Source: Crambe crambe (Eukaryota > Porifera > Demospongiae > Poecilosclerida > Crambeidae). From it: 64,000 nt of DNA. The stretch lies in the NCBI GenBank assembly GCA_963924555.1, contig OZ004598.1, forward strand, positions 1,574,501 through 1,638,500. The letters are read 5' to 3'. The notes below the pieces were generated by a model. It saw only the letters and a list, made by a program, of their open reading frames with translations. It searched no databases and was not told where the DNA came from. Below, piece after piece: positions 10,788 to 23,799 of the stretch. Each line of letters opens with the position of its first letter. Position 1 is the first letter of the stretch. A program made the position numbers and the translations under genes.

Positions 10788-13700
10788 TTTGAAACACAGT
10801 TCTTGCATACATTAGAGCAGACTCTCTATCATTATATTGCAGGTTCGTACAGTGTTTTAGACATTCAGCAAGAGCCTTGGCACCATCAGCACCAATAGAG
10901 TTACTACGAAGATCCAGTGTTTGCAGGTTCGTACAGTGTTTTAGACCTTCAGCAAGAGCCTTGGCACCATCAACACCAATAGAGTTACTATGAAGATCCA
11001 GTGATTGCAGGTTCGTACAGTGTTTTAGACCTTCAGCAAGAGCCTTGGCACCATCAGCACCAATAGAGTTACTATCAAGATTCAACATTTGCAGGTTCGT
11101 ACAGTGTTTTAGACCTTCAGCAAGAGCCTTGGCACCATCAGCACCAATAGAGTTACTATCAAGATTCAGCGTTTGCAGGTTCGTACAGTGTTTCAGACCT
11201 TCAGCAAGAGCCTTGGCACCATCAAATCCGATATTTCTGGATTTAAAATTCAGTAACTGCAAGTTATAGTGGCTACCACATGTATTAGAGCAGAAAATAG
11301 ACAATGCAACACCAGCACAATCTATTTGAGAGAAATCCATGGAAGAAATGTCCACATCATGTTTGATATCGAGGAGAGTGTGAGCACCTTCGTTGGTGAT
11401 TTTTTGGTTGCATAACAGGAGTTTCACATCTTTCACTGCTCTGGTGATAGCTATTGCTCCTTCATCACCTATTTTATTACATCTCAAGTCCAGTGAGTGG
11501 AGATTAGTACAGAGAATAAGGCCTTCACTAAGAGATTTTGCTCCAGAATCACCTATAGCATTGAAACTGATGTCAAGTTTTTCAAGATGTGAAAGAGGGT
11601 TCCTTGTTAATGTTTCAGCAAGAGCAATTGATCCCTCATCACCAATGTTATTCACATTCAATACAAGTTCTTTCAAACCTGTATAAATTGACAAGCCTAT
11701 TGCAAAAACCTTAGCTCCATCATCCCCAATATTACAATTAGTAAGGATCAGTCTTGTACGATGCATGTTTGCATATTGTTCAAGACATTTTGAAACAAGC
11801 TCGACATCACTATTACTGAGCTCATGATTATGATGTAAGAAACCAAGCTCATAAATACTGTTGAAAAATGTAGAGATTCCAAAAGTTCCAATAAACTGAT
11901 CAGCTGTATCATACAACAAAGACTCGAGTGATTTAGGAAGCTTTATTAACCTTAATTTAGGACTGATAAATTTTAAAGATTCCAACACAGTATAATTAAT
12001 GTCATCAACCACAAGGGATTCAAGATTAGGTAAGGTGATCTTGCTAGTCAGAGCCTTCACTTTTAATGGTCCTAATTTTGTGTCAGATATATCTAATGTT
12101 TCCAAGGCACTCATTTGACCAAGTAAAACATTAACCAATTTAAGTTGAGCCATGTTGCAATTGCCTCCATGATAACATAGGGTCTGTATTGACATCACAT
12201 GACCACCAGCCTCATTCAAGAATGCAAAGATGCCTCCTTCCCCTAATGTGCACCTGTTTAACACAAGTTTCTTCACAGGATGTGATTCAGAAGCAGTGCT
12301 GGCAATGAAACCAATGGCTGTCATGTCTGATGGTGTCAAGAAGTGGCTTTTAAGAGTGAGACTACCTTCTTCTCCAGACTGTATTACACGATCACATATG
12401 ATGGATTGCTGAGATTCAAAGGTACATTGAACTTGGAAGAGATCATCATCCTGTGATTGTGATGACTTCATGAGCTCTTCAAACTTTGTCAAGTTAATAT
12501 CAAGGCCACAGAAAAACTTCCACACCACTTGCATGTGTTTCTTCTTCCCATATGTCTTGATAACTTTAGTCTGTTCCTCTTCCTCAAGTTGACAAATGTG
12601 ATATGCTGCCAGATATTCCTGGAAAGTCAGATGGAGGAATGTGTACAAGTCCTGAAATCCACTTAACATAGAAATGCGATCTACATTGATCAACCCAAGG
12701 GACTTGCTGCTACTTTTAACGTCCTTTAAGAAGTCCTTGACTTCATTGTGCTTCATGACTTGCTTGGAAGTTTTGGTCTTTTCAAAAGCAAGTTTGCATA
12801 TTTCAAGGAATAGCTTTCTTTCTTGTGCTGGTAGATCTTTGGGTGAATCTAAGCAAGGCTCATTTTCTTCATATCGTGTCAGACTACGAAGGAGTGTAAA
12901 ATTGGTGAAATTCTTGTACATTTCTGTCTCGGTTTGTGGAAGACTGCAACCCATTTCATCAAATAAAAAACACACCATGGCAGAGTGAATGGGAAGGTAG
13001 CACATGTGATGGACGTTAGGATGTTGAGCAAGGTAAGAATGAAGATCTCCAGTTTTTTCAGTGCTTGAAAAGTTATACTTTTCTATGTACTGGAATATCT
13101 GCTCCTTTTCGAATCCGAGAACTTCCACTCGTTTAGTGGCTACTTTCTTCAACTGGGCTACAGCAGCTGGACGAGATGCAACTATGACAACTGACTTGGG
13201 AAGAATATTTCTCTTGATAAGCTGGAAAATCGTTGCTTCATTCTTCCTTGGGGGGGAATACTCATCCAGTCCATCTAATATGAAACACAGCCCTTCACCA
13301 CTGTTACTCTCAGCATGACTTATAATGGATGATACAGATGATTCATTTTCATAGTATCGTTTCATAATGTCAGTCAATTGAATATCAGGATCATTAAAGA
13401 ACCCTCGTAAGTGAACAAGAAATAAAAGCCTGATACTATCCAGTTGTAGCTCATTCTTGGCCCAATCTCGGCTGACCTTGTGGACAAGTGTGGTCTTCCC
13501 ACTGCCTGGACGGCCTTCAATAAATAATCGTGCCCCAGTCTCGAGACGTGAAAACACTTCATTATACTCGATCTTCTCCTTATCTTTCAAGATATCGTCT
13601 ATATCTCCTTGTATGGTGTTGTAGGCATACTCCCCAGCTTTGTTGATTTCACTCTGTTTGATCAGAGCTAAATTGATGAAAGTGTTATTACTTACTGGTG

Positions 13701-15963
13701 GCCAAGTGTCTTCAGGTATTTCTGGTTGAGATAAATATCTATCTATAAGAGTCCTCTTTTCAGGAGGAACTATTACAGTTAATTTAATAGGCTCACTTTG
13801 TAACTTTTTATTTGCATGAGTTTGTACTTCACAATGATAAGTTCCTTCTGATGCCATGGTTACATCATTTATGCATAGTATTTGCTTACGAGTACCACAA
13901 TAAGTGGAGTCATCACTCAAGGGAGCACGATCTTTCATCCATTGGTAGGTGATGGTGGTATCATGGCTGGTAGACAACTGTACTTCAAGAAGAGTCGACT
14001 TTTCTTCATTTACCTTTAAGTCATGTGTCCGGCGAACTATTTCCATGGGTGTGACTTGTGAACATGGTCGCTTCATTGGGGATTCATTAATAAGACATAC
14101 CTCATATAATAGAAGTGTCTCTCGCAATTCACTGCCCACACTACCTAAGCTGACAGCTTTACTGTTGAGTACCTGTTCAAGACTCTCTACTGTGGGAGGT
14201 TTGGCATATTTATAACCACCAGCTATCCACTTCCATAGTAGATGACCCAAACGATTTCTATTAGTGTTATAAATATGCAACATGTCAAGAGGCAAATTCA
14301 ACGCTATACCAATTTCTTGCCACTTGTGGGAATGATCAGCAAGTATCTCTGTCAAAACTGAGACATGTTTCTGTGTAAAGTAGAAATTAGATCCGTGAGG
14401 TCGTTTCATACCTACCATAACCTCACCACTCTCACTGACACACGATTCCTCACCACTCACTTCTCTTGTGTACCACTCATACCTCTGCCTCACTTGGCCC
14501 AATAAGGCATCAGTTACACCAAAACGAGAAAGTAAGTTCAGCCATTTCTCATAATGAATACTAGATTTATTATCAATCCTCTCGTATGCATACATAAATA
14601 AGTACCTGATCTTGAGTGAGCAGGATACATTTGAATCAAGTGAGTCAAAGCTATTCTTGATAGTTTGGGGGATTAATCCCGTCTCTAATGCCTCTTTAGC
14701 AAAATTTGTGAGATCAGCATCTTTGAGAGAAGTTACTAGTTCATCTTCATAATCCTTAAGAGATTTTACTCTTTCAGGTGAAATTATTAAAGTTAATTTA
14801 ATAGGCTCACTTTGTAACTTTTTATTTTCATAAGTTTGTACTTCACAATGATAAGTTCCTTCTGATCTCATGGTTACATCATTTATGCATAGTATTTGCT
14901 TATGAGCATCACGAGTTTTTGAATCATTACTTAAGGGGACACCATCTTTCATCCATTGGTAAGTGATACCAGTAGTATCATGGCTGGTAGTGACCTGCAC
15001 CTCAAGAAGAACAGATTTTTCTTTTATTACCTTACAATCAGAAGTTTGAGAAACAATTTGAATAGGGGTGACTTCTAAACATGGTCGCTTTGAAGCTGAT
15101 ACTTCAAGAAGAACAGACTTTTCTTCAGTTACCTTGTCATGGGCTTCTACAGGGGTGAGTTCTAAACGTGGTTGCTTTGAGGCTGATACTTCACTAGTGA
15201 GATACACCCCATGCTTTCTGAGGTTTTCTTGTAATTCATTAGCCTCACTATCAAGATCAACAGTCTTACTACAAAGTGTTTCTTCAAGACTTTTTACTGT
15301 GGGAGGTTTTGCATGTTCATGATTACCAATTATCCATTCCCGCAATACCTTTTTCAAACAGATTTTAATGCCGTCTTTATGCATCGTAGCCAATATATTG
15401 TGCAATACATCATCATCTAAGTTCAGTAAAGTGCCAATCGCATACCACTTGTGGCCGTAATTGGCAAGTATCTCTGTCAAAACTGAAACATGCTCTTCAG
15501 AAAAGTAATCACATTTGTGTGGTCTCTTCGTACCTATTACATCCCCAGCATTCGCACCACCAGATACACTATAATCACTTTCTCTTGCACAATACCCTTC
15601 ATAACTAAGTCTCACTTGCTCTAATGCTTCACTAGATGCACCATGCTCAGATAATAACTTAAGCCATCGCTCATAGAATCTAGGATTTCTCTGCAATGAC
15701 TCGTACACATGTAAAAATAAGTATCTGATCTTTGTTGACCAGTGCACATTAGGATCCATTGACTCTAAACTTTTCTTCACATCCCGAGAGATAAATCCTC
15801 TCTCTAATCCAGATCTAGTTAAACTCACAAGATCAGTGTCCTTGAGTGAAGCTACTAACTTGTCTTCATGGTCCTTAAGAGCTTTCACTGCTGCTGATAC
15901 TGGTTCAAGATGACTTCCTTTGGAGGATGAAGGCTCCAGCTCACTTTCGTCTATTGTGGCCAT
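10788..15963 (-). CDS. NLR-1 main exon: (CARD-Death-Ig)x2-NACHT-LRR
   Basis: A single uninterrupted 5.2-kb exon of a NOD-like receptor, presumably a cytosolic immune sensor (no signal peptide or membrane segment seen). From Met at 15963 the order is: CARD-like (about residues 25-108), Death (155-232), Ig (315-395), CARD-like (398-482), Death (528-605), Ig (656-731), NACHT (Walker A GRPGSGKTT near 817, Walker B LCFILDGLDE near 891) and degenerate LRRs. Then come four near-identical 28-residue LRRs (ALAEGLKHCTNLQTL type) and a truncated fifth that runs into the linker ESALMYARTVFQ. The exon ends at TTTCAAA/gtgagt (10788). The Met is the one conserved with NLR-2; an upstream in-frame Met lies at 15975. 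The frame stays open upstream to an acceptor at 16014, so coding may start earlier (see the Death exons at 17266-18159). Confidence 0.93.
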
Positions 15964-16013
15964 ATTTGTGTACATGTGATTCTGTGATTCCTCTTGATAA
16001 ACTTCAATACTAC

Positions 16014-17265
16014 CTGCAGTGTTGAATATTATGATGAAGTGACACATCATAATGGTAGACATACAACTTGTTGAACTCAATACCAACTTATTATTAAACC
16101 CAATGCTTACAACTAAAGACAAGTGTGAGTGACTGTCACATGACACAAAAATAACAGGTAAGGGATGATCATAATGTAGCAAGTTCAATGTCCGGCCACT
16201 ACAAACCGATTAAAACCAATAAGTCCATAGCTGCACATGCATTACGTATGCCATTGGTTGTTACCAATCCAAGAGAAGGAAAGGGTTTAGTAATGGACCA
16301 TATTCACAGAGGTCTAAATAATGCCCACCCCCACTTTCATCTGTATATTACCCTAGCAGCTGTATTGATTGAATAGCGTGAAATATTCTAGTATACTAAG
16401 GTGTGGGTTATTTAGACCTTTATGAATATATTCACTAGAAAGGATCATTTATAGTTCCCACTCCTTCTCCACTACTAACATTCTCAAATAGTGACTGCCA
16501 CCCACCCAGGCCTGACCCACAAAATAATCATGTAGCAAGCATACACATGAACATCACTGAGTGTACCTATGCATTTTGCAGCTACCCTGCTAAGATATGG
16601 TTAAGTCCATTTCATTAATTGAAGAAGATTTTGATGCAGATTTTAGTGGTTGGATCAAGAGACTAGTAAACAAAGGAAAAGAGAAATGGAGGGATCAATA
16701 GCACTAGACTATAGGCTAACATTTTGTCTGGCAGCAGTAACTAGCTGATTTTTATAATCCCACCCACCCATATTATTATACCCATGCACCCAGTGTTTCC
16801 CCCTAAGAGGTGTACTGGGTACTAACTGCATGGGGTCATTATATTACATACATAAATCAATACTATAACTCTGGAACCATAAATATACTCCTTTGTTATT
16901 ACGCACAACAGCAAGTTAAAATTTTGGGTGGGTATTATTTAGAATACCACTTGATAGGCCATGTAGAAATACACTTTGGAGTGAGGTAACCTTAATAACG
17001 GGAGCTAAACCAGTGAATAACCAGTGAATTAAGCTAGAAGCTGAAATAAAGTTTATAAGCAAGGTGAGTTTAACGAAGGGTAGTTAGAGAAGCAAGAAAA
17101 CCAGCATCTAACTATTTTCCATTTATAAATGATCAAGGTGTGCTTAATAATGAGTGACTATGGTAACAAGCTTGAACTTGATACCAATATCTCAAAAACT
17201 CCCTCCAAGTGGTCCCTTTTCCCAAGTAAATTTCAGATGACAGAGCTCTATTGTATATAACATAC
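16014..17265. other. No gene seen; possible intron upstream of NLR-1
   Basis: The minus strand here ends in a good acceptor (acactgcag, AG at 16015-16014) before the NLR-1 main exon. No exon was supported within it. It contains a short repeat, ctaaataatgccca (about 16314), also present near 34737. If the Death-domain exons upstream belong to NLR-1, this is a 1.25-kb intron. Confidence 0.4.
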
Positions 17266-18159
17266 CTCTGTCTCTTTCCTTGGCCACTCTCTTGGGAGAG
17301 GGAGGAGGTAGTCTTGGTTCTGGATTGGAATTTCTGGCTCGTGTGGGCACATTTGCTGAACCTATTATTAGAATCAGAAGGTGAAGGCAATTGGAAGGTG
17401 AGGTTGAATCCTTTAATTACTATGGACCAGGTTTATTTGTAACATCATGTACGTAGCCTTTAAAAAAAATTACAATAAACTGAAGACTTTTCTGCTTAAA
17501 AGTCTAGCCAGGGAATGAGACTCAAATGAATGGATTGAGGTCCTAGCCAGGGTCCCTTAAAATTATAGAGACCCTCCAAATCCAAAATATTATGTTAAGT
17601 ATACACTAACTGGATCGAAGAAATCCACTTTTAAATTATACTTCCTGCCCATGTACTGGAAGTGATTTACAGTAATCAGGAGGCCATGGGGGGAGTCCTG
17701 CTCTTGACTATGACTAGGTAACTAGCTAGCTACACTGCTCTCAACTTTGGAAATCTCCTTACATTTATACACCATCCCAGACTGACTAGATGTGGAGTAG
17801 CTACTGAGTTAGGACTCACCTTGAAAAAGCCCACAAATCTTCAAGGCATCATCTCCTCTCTCTATTTTCAAGAGAGCTTCCATCAGTTTTCTATAAGTCG
17901 CCCATACACTGTATTTTTGCGTCCATTTCTCCAAGAAGGCGATTCTCCTTTTCTCTCCCTTATTATTGTCATCTTCAATGTCCTCCACAACTTGTCGAGA
18001 GATCCCCAGGATTGGAGCCAATCTTTTCCACTCAGAGAGCGAGCAAGACACCTCATGAAAGTGATCACTAGTCACTTGTACGTCCAGAACATGCTCATCC
18101 GGTAACTGGCAATGTTGAACTAGTCTAGCAATGCTGATTCCACCAGCTGGAGAAGTCAT
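17266..18159 (-). CDS. Death-domain exons upstream of NLR-1 (probable true N-terminus)
   Basis: Two exons: 18159-17820 (ATG, 340 nt, donor AAG/gtgagt) and 17361-17266 (96 nt, acceptor taatag, donor GAG/gtatgt). The first encodes a complete Death domain: LSEWKRLAPILGISRQVVED, a conserved W before KYSVWATYRKLMEALLKI, and LKICGLF at the end. The second is a Pro/Arg-rich linker (EPRLPPPSPKRVAKE). Exon 2 ends in phase 1, and the NLR-1 main exon begins in phase 1 with an open frame (GSIEVYQEES) down to its conserved Met: 340 + 96 + 50 nt is exactly 162 codons. This suggests one gene with an extra N-terminal Death domain (about 2297 codons in all). Alternatively it is a separate small Death adaptor with unseen later exons. 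Confidence 0.72.
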
Positions 18160-20150
18160 GATGATCCTTTGTTATTCAGACGGCAGTTGAAGTTCCAAGG
18201 CTGGTGTATATTATTGGAAGGTTCAAAGGTTTAGATGCTGTGTTTAACTTGAGCCTGAATAAAATTTAAAAACAGAATAATGATTATTTTTGTACAAGTT
18301 GCAGTTAATTATCTGTATTTCAACAAGTATAATTAAAAGTTTAGGCCAGAAGTTTCATATCATGAGGTATGTTGTGAGGTATCAATTATCATATCATGTT
18401 TGACTGTACCTCTGTCTCTCTCTTCAGTCACTCTACTGGGAGTCTTGGCTCTGAATGGTTTGTGTGGGCACCTATATTAGAATCAGAAGGTGAAGGCAAT
18501 CGGAAGGTGAGATGGAATGCTTTGCTAGCTATAAATGACCAGCTTATTTGCTGTGTTTGATATCATGTAGTCTTCAATAGTAAACTGAAGACTTTCTGCT
18601 CAGGGTAAACTGCTAGCCTGGCTTCGCCAAATATAAGTTCTCCACATGTGGGGCGACCATATAGTTAAAGTATATCACTGGTCATGTCCGTCCAACCTCC
18701 TCTGTTAATCAGTTACGCTTAAGTTTATAGCAGGAAATTGACCAGAAAGTTGAAAAATAAATTATAACCACACCCTCAGTTGATTTATTAAGCATGCACA
18801 TGTAAACCTAGCAGCAGCTGGCATGCTCGATCAATAGTACATAGCAGCTGCAGTATAGATTTTGGCTCTACTTTAAGTCTCTCCCTCACTTGAAGGGGGA
18901 CCAGAGCAGCTGATAAAGCTGTAACAGAATTAGGCAATCCATATTTCACAAATTTCGCAAAAGGAGTACATTCGTGAAAATTGTAATCTTCAAATCTGTG
19001 TTGCATGACTCGTTGTAGTTGTCATGCTTTTCGGTCGTCACATTTTTATGATCATGACCAGGGTTTCATATAGGAGAAGGGAAATGATCTGAGTGCAAGG
19101 CTACAATTGACAAGGGGCTACTATTTAAGAGAGGTGAGGGCAAGACTGCACAAGTTGTAAGTCTGGATCCTTTCCTCCCATTGGGAAATATGGTAAAGGG
19201 TCGGCTATGCAAGACCACTGCATGTACTCAACTAGCTATTGCTTCTGAACTTCTCCACACAAGCAACAGGTACATAACTACCTGCTAACAAGCAGTGAAG
19301 TGGTTTGATCAGTTCACATAACCACCACCATGCCTTGCTGTCCCTCCTCAACCTGTGGACATCTCTGAATAAGGGTAACTCCAAAGACTTGCCTTCCTCT
19401 GGCAGACTAGATCCTTTATGGTTAAACTCCAACGTTCCCCACGAGCCTCACATGTGGTGGTGGTATTCCTTTGCCTCTTCCTTATGACTCCAGGCTAACA
19501 ACTAGCAATTGTAGTTCTCCCAACTTTCTTCGTTGGTTCCTCTAGCAATTGCTTCTTGAAGACACAGTCGACCACTGCCGCCACCAACTGTTAGGGTTCT
19601 TGTATTCGCTATTTCAAACTAGACTAGCAGTAGTGCATGAGTCATCAAATCAATAATTATTATTTGTCAGGGGGCTGTCCCTGTCCTGGAAGATGTACAG
19701 ACTCGGATGCGAGAAGATTCAAACCCAGAGCAGCATTTCTAAAGCTATAACTTAAGCACTGGATGTGTTGTATCAGCAATCAGTAATGGTTATTTAGCCT
19801 CATACCTATCCCAGGCCTTATAAAAATAAGGGCCTACTTACATGTGCACTGGTTTTTCGCACTTTTCCATGAATTCGCGCAGTTTTGACAGCTAGATGGT
19901 AGTAAACAATGTGCTTCTCCAGCTTCAGCTTCAGCCACCAACATTACTTGTTTCTCTGATGCTGTTACTTTTACCTTGGAGGTGTTGGGCTTGCCTCATG
20001 TGACTTCGAAGGAGGAATAGAGCTTGGCCATCAGGTCTGTCTACAAAGGGTGAGACATATTTGTCTGTCTGCCAACTGGTTTTGGAAAGAGCCTCTGTTA
20101 TCAAGCTGTGCCGTTCGTGGACCATCAGAACTTAAAGAGGTGGCTGAATC
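18160..20150. other. Mostly featureless stretch between unit A genes
   Basis: I found no supported gene apart from the decayed exon at 18410-18471. Short open frames at 18788-19006 and 19232-19432 on the minus strand lack recognisable domains and splice partners. Confidence 0.4.
18410..18471 (-). pseudogene. Decayed duplicate of the Death-gene linker exon
   Basis: Flanked by acceptor ctaatatag and donor GAG/gtacag, this 62-nt exon ends like exon 2 of the downstream Death gene (gagagacagag then donor) but is 34 nt shorter. It has a stop in the phase used by its relative. It marks a partial local duplication of the Death gene whose first exon is lost or further away. Confidence 0.5.
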
Positions 20151-20904
20151 AAATTTGCACCTACCACACTCTACAATGTCATCGTCATGCTGTGATATTC
20201 ATAGATTCCAGAGTCACACACATGAACAGTGGATACCAGGCCCTTATTTTTAATAAGGCCATGGATATGAGGCTAAGTGTGATGACCATTACTGACTGAA
20301 AAGTGTGATGCCCATTAACAAGTTACCAACTGAGTCGATGCCAATGCACAAGAGTCTGGTACAGTTTATGTATAGAGGAGGGAAAACTGATTAGCAGAGG
20401 AGGTTGGATAAACATCACATCCTAACACATACGGCCATATAATATACAGTGAGGACTAGAACAGTCTGCCATAGGCCATTTGACGGGTCAAAAGCTTTGG
20501 TCTGACATCAACCATTGGTATAGCTATTGTTCTCCTTCACAATGCTGAATACTCAATCTGAATATTCTCTCTAGTCTTACTCTGGACCATGCAAGAAACT
20601 ACTGAATGCACAGCACTACTGATCATAGTCTAGATGATAGATACTCTCACTGCACTCCTAGGTTACAGCAGTTAGGTTATTGCTGAAATAAATTAGTGAT
20701 ATATGACGCATGTCCCAACATCCTCAACTGAGTATAACACTGTAATAACTTTATAGGATTATTCTAAATAGTGCACATCTCACTATGATCACTCTTTCCA
20801 AAGTTCTCTTGGTAAATAACCACTTTAAAGGCCTTCCAAGGTAGCATCACCATGCCAGGGACACATCAGCTATAAGCAATCTGATTAGCTTCTAGAAAAA
20901 AACC
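20150..20904. repeat. Inter-unit spacer, copy 1
   Basis: Non-coding block closely repeated at about 57010-57775 and partly at 38400-38955. Shared landmarks are accaggcccttatttttaa, gattagcagaggaggttgga, a cagtctgccataggccattt segment and gacgcatgtcccaacatcct. It separates the NLR gene of one unit from the TRAPPC8-like debris of the next. Confidence 0.7.
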
Positions 20905-21879
20905 AGATCTGACCCTATACACATAGGGCAATGGGTTATGCCAGACTAGATCAATGAGGGAGTGTTACCTAGCTCATCAAAGGGTCTAGCCTAAGACCCA
21001 TACGTAGCTACAGGATCTATATTTATCCATTCAACATACTGTTTTAAAAAAGATAACAGTCCAGGTCTTCTTGTTCACAGTGGGCGGTACATCAGTTTTG
21101 ACAACGCGCGCGCTACTGTACAGCTTGACTAGCCCCACCTTTTTTTTCTTTTTTTTTTTACAGTTGATGTAAAATCATACATAATAAACTTGAGCTGATG
21201 CATGATAGTTAATAGCTGTGACTGTGAGGGGCATGCTACTAGTCCTCATAGTCTGCTGTGGATATCAAACTGACAGGATTCACTATGGGTTGCAGCAGTG
21301 ATTCCGGAATGGGCATCATCGATGAACCAGAAACTCCTACATAAACACATGAAAGTCCTCATAATGTGCAAGAAGTGTTCTTTCCTGACCCTTATGCATG
21401 CAGGACAAGCTGTAGGGGTAGCTATAACTCATCACTTGCAAACCTAAATTATAGAAACTAGAGAACCTGGTGGTAGTGCAATCACAAATGAAAGTTATGA
21501 TTGCCATGGGAAGGAGAACAAAGGGGTCAAAGTGCGAATGAATAGACAGTAGCCTCAATGAGCATACCACATGTTGTAATACATCCATATAAGGCAATGT
21601 AATACCAGGAGTAGACCCCATCAGGCACAAGTGGTCACATGTTTATCAACAAATATTAAACTGTGATGCCACACCCCCTTTTCCAATACAAAGCAAATCA
21701 GAAATCTTCATAGAGAATGCCGTCTTTCCCTTGATGCTTTGTACGCTCGTAAACTGTGCAATCTCCATAAGGATCAAGGTTACATGTAGGCCGAAATAAA
21801 TAAGACAACTATCACAAAGGTCAAAAGTCATGATGAAGCACTTATAATCAAACTCTATTAGAAGGGTCCTAACCGCTAT

Positions 21880-22860
21880 TGGGGTCAAAGGTGCTAGTAT
21901 ACTCTTGACTCTCAGTATAGAACACACACCTGTGCTGCTCTGCCATATCTGTTGCCTGCCAGAATGAGGTGGAGGGCATATTTGCGTGGCATGGAAGGTT
22001 GTGCACGGAGAAATCCATGTGCAGCTTGCTCCACACACACTGCACTGTGCAGATCTGCATCCTACAGGGAAGGAAGATACAATATACGATGTTTAATAGA
22101 GTAATTTAATTGGACCTACCTCAGCAGTCATATGAATACACAGCTGAGTCAGCTCCTTGTACAGACCTCTCTCTTTGAAGATGTCAATCAGCAAGAGAGA
22201 AGCACGTGTCCCATAGTATGGAGCTCTATGAAAAGGAGCAGAATCTAATGTACTGATACTTTGTGGAGACTAAAGTACATTGTATACTGACTTGCAAGAG
22301 AGATTGTAGACAGATATGGCCTCTTCTAGATAAGATATGACATCCCTTCTTGTGGACGACATAAGGTAAGCAGTCACTGCACACATCTCCTATAATATAT
22401 AGAGAAATCTGAGATAAAAATCCCTTTACCAGATTATAACTGACTGACCACTGCTCCTCTATAGTAGAGTCATGCGTTGGCTGACTGGAAGTCCTTCTTG
22501 ACTTGGTGATAGCTGAAAGGAGATGAAAAGGAGAAGATAGTGGGGTGGATGAGGTGGGAGGGAAGGGCAGGGGAAGAACATGCTAGACACCACCAGAATC
22601 ACTGCACTTGCCACATCAACTGCTCCATCAAAGACGTCATGGAGGAGGACATGGTAGTAGTAGATGTGAGGAGAGAGCCACTTGGGATACTTGCTCTGTT
22701 CTGACTGCTTCTGTTTGGTGTACAGCTGGGAGAAGTCCTCCAGTGGGTCCTTGGACATACTAGACACCACCACCAGAATCACTGCAGGAGGAGAGGGAAC
22801 ATAGCTGAAGTCACTGGTCAGTTCCAACTAGCCAAATTTCAGTATTTGAAGCATTATAGG
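21880..22860 (-). pseudogene. TRAPPC8-like: TRAPPC8-like fused fragments, unit B
   Basis: Minus-strand exons, from high to low: an N-terminal exon at about 22800-22610 with intact frame (VILVVSSMSKDP, then YPKWLSPHIYYYHVLLHDV, as in human TRAPPC8 YPKW and VLLHDV); a remnant of the KKDFQ exon near 22490; the EMCAVTAYLMSSTR-type exon (about 22388-22292); APYYGTRASLLLIDIFKERG (about 22226-22120); and the VEQAAHGFLRA exon (about 22064-21935). The N-terminal exon is fused to a second partial copy of its own start (near 22605) and then directly to the KKDF exon, so the exons between (still present in unit A) are deleted. Individual exons are intact but the gene is not. Confidence 0.75.
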
Positions 22861-23653
22861 ATACTTGGGTATGGGAGGGGGGAGAAGAGTGAGGGAAGAA
22901 GAGAGTGGGTGGTAGGACAGGAGGAAAAAGGAGAGGATTTTCCATAGGATCACTGTCACTAGAAGCTGTCCTGGTGGTTGATAGAGGTAATTATTCCATT
23001 ACCAAAGATCCCATGATATCAATGTATGTACTAACTTTAGGCAGAGACAATGGCCACTCACTGCACATACCTCCTATAGAATCTGGTGGTAGTGGAATCA
23101 TAAAGGAATGTTACAATGTCACATCAAGAGTGTACCACATGATGTAATACATCCATATAAGGCAATGTAATACCCACAACTACATGTTTGTTTATCAACA
23201 GTGAGGGTGTCTGAAACAAGGGAGCTAAATATGAACACAGGTAGGACCTAACCACTTGTACCCAGATCAAACTATGCAGTCTCACCACATTTTCTAACAA
23301 GGTTCTCAACAGTTATGGCATTATCAAAGTTATGGACAAACCTCTGTTGCCTTCAAACTGCATAATGGGAGTATTTGAGGATAACTAATATTGTCAGTCA
23401 TTTGAACTCAGCCCAAAATGATATTGATTCATGACTGAGGTGATGTGTACAGCCTCAAGGTAAAGGAGGCTAGGAAGCTCTGGTCATCATTTATGACCAT
23501 CCATTATTATTCAGTAGGATTCACTATGTAGGGATGGTAGGTCAAAGGTCATAAGGCTCAAAACTCTTTTCTCTTGTCTATCTTTACTACATAGGTTCTC
23601 AAGAAGCTACAGTGAGTCGATACATCTTCATACAAGAGAAAAATATGTTCAAT

Positions 23654-23796
<143 letters not shown>

Positions 23797-23799
23797 ACT

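Larger units (their letters stand above)
210..20904. repeat. Tandem segmental unit A
   Basis: The segment starts at a spacer motif (accagatcaaaccctataca) that recurs in similar form near 20905, 38955 and 57775. Within it lie TRAPPC8-like exon debris (about 0.65-5.4 kb), the NLR-1 gene with its ZU5-UPA-Death tail, Death-domain exons (17.3-18.2 kb) and a spacer (about 20.15-20.9 kb) that matches 57.0-57.78 kb. The unit is about 20.7 kb, which falls to about 18.8 kb once the 1.9-kb foldback insertion is removed. This is visible as repeated blocks in the same order and orientation. Confidence 0.75.

Noticed and set aside
18788-19432. Short minus-strand frames near the Death gene
   Set aside because: No domain, no matching splice phases with neighbours, and no copy in the other units.
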